64,000 bases of DNA from positions 1,364,001 to 1,428,000 of the forward strand of contig JARWMV010000235.1 of NCBI GenBank assembly GCA_030998015.1, read 5' to 3'. A model generated the notes under the pieces. It searched no databases and was not told the origin of the DNA. It saw only the letters and a program-made list of their open reading frames with translations. The translations under genes were made by a program, and so were the position numbers. The DNA is from Ceratorhiza oryzae-sativae. Its lineage: Eukaryota > Basidiomycota > Agaricomycetes > Cantharellales > Ceratobasidiaceae. Shown here piece after piece: positions 61,701 through 64,000 of this stretch; the stretch's first letter is position 1, and every line of letters begins with the position of its first letter.

Positions 61701-62405
61701 ATAGTGATGCCAAAAGCCTGAGCACACATTCTAATCACTTTTGGAACCTGAGTAGCAGCAACTCCAGACATGACTAGGCAATGTGACAGGCTGTGAATCG
61801 AATTACTGTATGCAACACCCAGCTTTAATTTAAAGCTGCACTGTGAACCAGTCAAGCCATGCCGCTTTGCAAGCAAGTACCAATGGGATTCTTCTGCAGC
61901 ATAAGCACGCTTCTTCCAAGATGTTTTAGACTTGATAATGTGATTCAATACTTGATTATGATGTGTATTCTTTGTTTTTGTAGCTATGTTGCATGTTTCT
62001 AGCTGATTTGAGAGTTTCTTGATACTCAAGACTAGTTTTTGCTTCTCTTTGACAAGCCTCTGAGCTGCTACCTTTGTTTGCCTGACAACCCAGCTAAGGT
62101 TGTGTTTCTGCACAAGCTCATGTTGATTACAAGCAGCTAGAGAATGGTTCTTTTTCCACAGCTTTGAGACAAGTTTTGACAGTCCACTTTGTATATGCGC
62201 ATTCCTTTTTTTGCCTGGTGTATTCTTTTGTAACAACAAGAGTCCTTATGTGAAGAAATGGTCTTAGATTTAGCTGTAACAGTGTGCATACCTTTGAAAT
62301 GTCCCCTATTGCAGCAGTAGTATTCACCACCCCCAGGGAGACACGCTGGTTTGCCAATCGGCCCTTTTTACCATGCCTGAGAGCTGTAGGTACCTCTTTG
62401 GTCAT
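58761..62405 (-). pseudogene. Transposase-like gene of a large agaricomycete family, interrupted
   Basis: N-terminal part (61300-62405): VSLGVVNTTAAIGDISK, a coiled Lys/Gln-rich region, RMCAQAFGITISKLPS, GGVSARVQAGNILANAQ and, after an intron, TTSMDSTSQRGVNFSSMHIM, where the Asp is a candidate first catalytic acid. C-terminal part is one frame from 60650 to 58761: LYGSNGDHANDQIKVA, LYNKDNNAVMTLIDHS, LAELIVIALYGQVISKPYI, DLFVVFCCGALQTWVRF and PPTNDANEGALG, with a candidate final Glu. In-frame TGA codons at 60468-60470 and 59643-59645 stand where Arg would fit (VA-R-LQRLW, PYI-R-LVHIATAQGKG). Between the two parts lies about 0.65 kb of non-coding tandem repeat. I know related hypothetical proteins in Agaricomycetes but no accepted family name. 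Confidence 0.55.
60946..61282. repeat. ~100-base tandem repeat, three units plus partial, two hairpins per unit
   Basis: Units start at 60946, 61047, 61147 and 61247 (periods 101, 100 and 100). Most units contain GGCGCTTA...TAAGCGCC, a perfect or near-perfect 8-base-arm inverted repeat. Each full unit also has CTCGCTCCAG...CTGGAGCGAG, a perfect 10-base-arm inverted repeat in units one and three and near-perfect in unit two. CACGTGAC lies between them, as CATGTGAC in unit two. No coding frame runs through. Confidence 0.9.
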
Positions 62406-62820
62406 GCCTGAAATTTTGAGGGAATTCTGTAACAGCCAATATTATGCTATATTTTGGTTAGCCACAGGAAACTGAATGATGGTGGCACATTGGCCATTGC
62501 CAATCTGTGTTGCCAAACAAGCCACAGCAAATAAGATTGTGGAGTATATGCCTTAGTGCTCCACCTCCTGTATATAAAGCAGTCAAGATATTTGACCATT
62601 GATCATTTGTATAGTTCTCAAATAATGCCTTAGATTTTATTTGTTCACTTCAGCTCTGGTGTGGAAGTACTCTATAGGGCCCAACTTGTAGTTTCAGAAC
62701 CATGCAGAAAATCACTAAACTGGCTCAAAGGTCAATCATACAGATGTGATGCAAGTCTATTCTGCCTATTCCAGAGTCTTTAACTTAACAATTCACAAAG
62801 AGCTAAGGGGGTCAATTCTG

Positions 62821-62890
62821 GTACCATTTCATGGATCAGATCTGCTTATGTAATACACAGGCACAGCACCCTTCAGGTGCTGACCCCCAC
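62821..62890 (+). repeat. Right imperfect inverted repeat
   Basis: Partner of 58541-58610. Both, read outward, carry a frame with HPSGADPH. Confidence 0.7.
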
Positions 62891-64000
62891 AAACAGACCA
62901 TTTCCGACCCTTCCCTTCCATCAACAATCTGCCCAAAAATCAGTGTCATCACCCAGCACATGCTGCCCCCCTGCACTAGCACGATTCTCAATCATCCTTG
63001 CATACCGCTGTGGCCTCTGATCACTTGAAACATCCAGAATACTTGGACACAATTTTCGTCTGAATCGTCCAGCAATTCTACCCTGAGAGACAGAATTAGT
63101 GGACGAAGTGCATGTATTTAATAACTGAAATATTTATGGATGTTTTAGAGCAGCCACTTTATGGATGTTTTGTTCAGTCGTGTTTTTGTCATCCAGTGTC
63201 ATTGGAGCTATATTTTTATATGCATTTTGTCCAGGGTTATTATGAGTGTTTCAACCATTTCTGGGTGTATGTCGAGCCTGCAAAAATGTAGACACATGTA
63301 CCATATCACTTGAGACTCAAAAAGCTCAAAAATATTTGATCTTTGTTTTGTTCACGAAGGGCAAGATAATTATTGGTGTTTGAGCATTTTAATTATGTAC
63401 ATTTCAACAGAACAATGAATAACGTATATCAGGCAGAAGATGGTAGAATATACAAATGGAATTGGGCACATGTGTCAGAGCAGGTATCATTCTTGGGATT
63501 TTCGTCAGTCAAACACCTTGTACTCCAAATGTCTGTCCAATCCAAGGAAGCCAGGTGATGCTGACAATGTCAAGAACACATCCTTCAACAAGTCAGACAG
63601 ATGGTACACCATCAACCCCCCTGCGCTGTCCTCTTCTTAGCCAGGGTTGAGCTCTCTGAGTCTTCAGGAAAAACATCAGGCTCTACAAAACTCTACATAG
63701 GTACTGGTAGGTGCATAACTTGTGACCATTCACGTAGACCCCCAAAAACTACCGTAGGTCTACGGTAGGTGTCAGGTTCTACAGTAGAGTGCATCACCTA
63801 CTGGTAGTACATACTTGCTGCTGCTGCTCACTAGTATATATCTCACAGTAGTATCAATAAACAATTTATATTTGTATTTATATTCTCTAGTCTACATGGC
63901 TCAGTGAAAAATACATTACGAAAAAGACTTACAAAACCTCACAAATACCGATCGCGAAGCTCGAGTACTGAGACCACGGCGATCGTACTGACGCCGACGG
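62891..64000. other. AT-rich spacer with short repeats
   Basis: Contains a repeated ATGGATGTTTT motif (63133-63170) and a short perfect palindrome listed separately. The last 100 bases become CpG-rich (CGATCGCGAAG, GGCGATCG), possibly the edge of another element or gene. Frames around 63373-63650 show no domain. Confidence 0.4.
63749..63768. repeat. Perfect 9-base-arm inverted repeat
   Basis: CTACCGTAG, two-base loop, CTACGGTAG. Neighbouring text repeats CTACGGTAGGT- and CTACTGGTAG-like words, suggesting the end of a small inverted-repeat element. Confidence 0.7.

Larger units (their letters stand above)
58541..62890. mobile_element. Decayed ~4.3-kb DNA transposon of an agaricomycete family
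   Basis: Bounded by imperfect inverted repeats (58541-58610 and 62821-62890) and filled by a minus-strand transposase-like gene with in-frame stops and a tandem-repeat block in its middle. Boundaries are the extent of visible inverted similarity; true ends may lie further out. Confidence 0.55.

Overview
The window is nuclear DNA of a basidiomycete fungus. Its genes are dense and carry many introns of about 45-70 bases with GT...AG ends and CTAAC/CTGAC-type branch sites. The gene content (a TPR-CHAT protein, a NACHT NLR-like protein, an Ada/AraC protein, WW-like membrane proteins, agaricomycete-type transposases) fits Agaricomycetes, most likely Rhizoctonia/Ceratobasidiaceae. The genus is an inference from protein style, not a database match. 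No tRNA, rRNA or CRISPR array was recognised by eye.

Layout. 1-30 kb is mostly housekeeping: the 3' end of eIF4G followed by a decayed copy of its MA3 domain; an L-type lectin cargo receptor; transportin (Kap104) divergent from a TMEM184-family membrane protein; ribosomal protein uL11 (RPL12); a full-length ABCB exporter; a 4.5-kb gene-poor stretch; dynactin p25; a SUR7/PalI-type membrane protein; and an ICMT-like methyltransferase followed by its own decayed tandem copy. 30-33 kb holds RCC1. 33-42 kb is the most unusual part: an NLR-like protein (helical N-domain, NACHT, TPR-like repeats) stands head to head with a TPR-CHAT caspase-like protein, and the TPR-CHAT gene is bracketed by two copies of the 3' end of the AFG1 gene. 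42-50 kb holds AFG1, an Ada/AraC-type protein and a large SEN1/UPF1-like helicase. 50-53.3 kb is a DNA transposon with 284-base inverted repeats identical by eye. 53.6-58.3 kb holds the PKA catalytic subunit and a WW-like family membrane protein. 58.5-62.9 kb is a second decayed transposon interrupted by a ~100-base hairpin-rich tandem repeat.

How parts work together. Transportin, RCC1 and RPL12 belong to the nuclear transport and translation machinery. The lectin, dynactin p25 and ICMT-like proteins serve secretory traffic and membrane protein processing. The NLR/TPR-CHAT pair has the parts list of a regulated-cell-death or non-self-recognition module: a sensor ATPase with a putative executioner domain beside a caspase-like protease. 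This is an inference from domains and position.

Two cautions. Several essential genes (RCC1, RPL12) and other good genes (TMEM184, TPR-CHAT, the helicase) are broken by single-base shifts, often at homopolymers, which looks like unpolished sequence rather than biology. Both transposases instead carry in-frame TGA codons where a CGA arginine codon would fit, which looks like genuine CpG-to-TpG decay.
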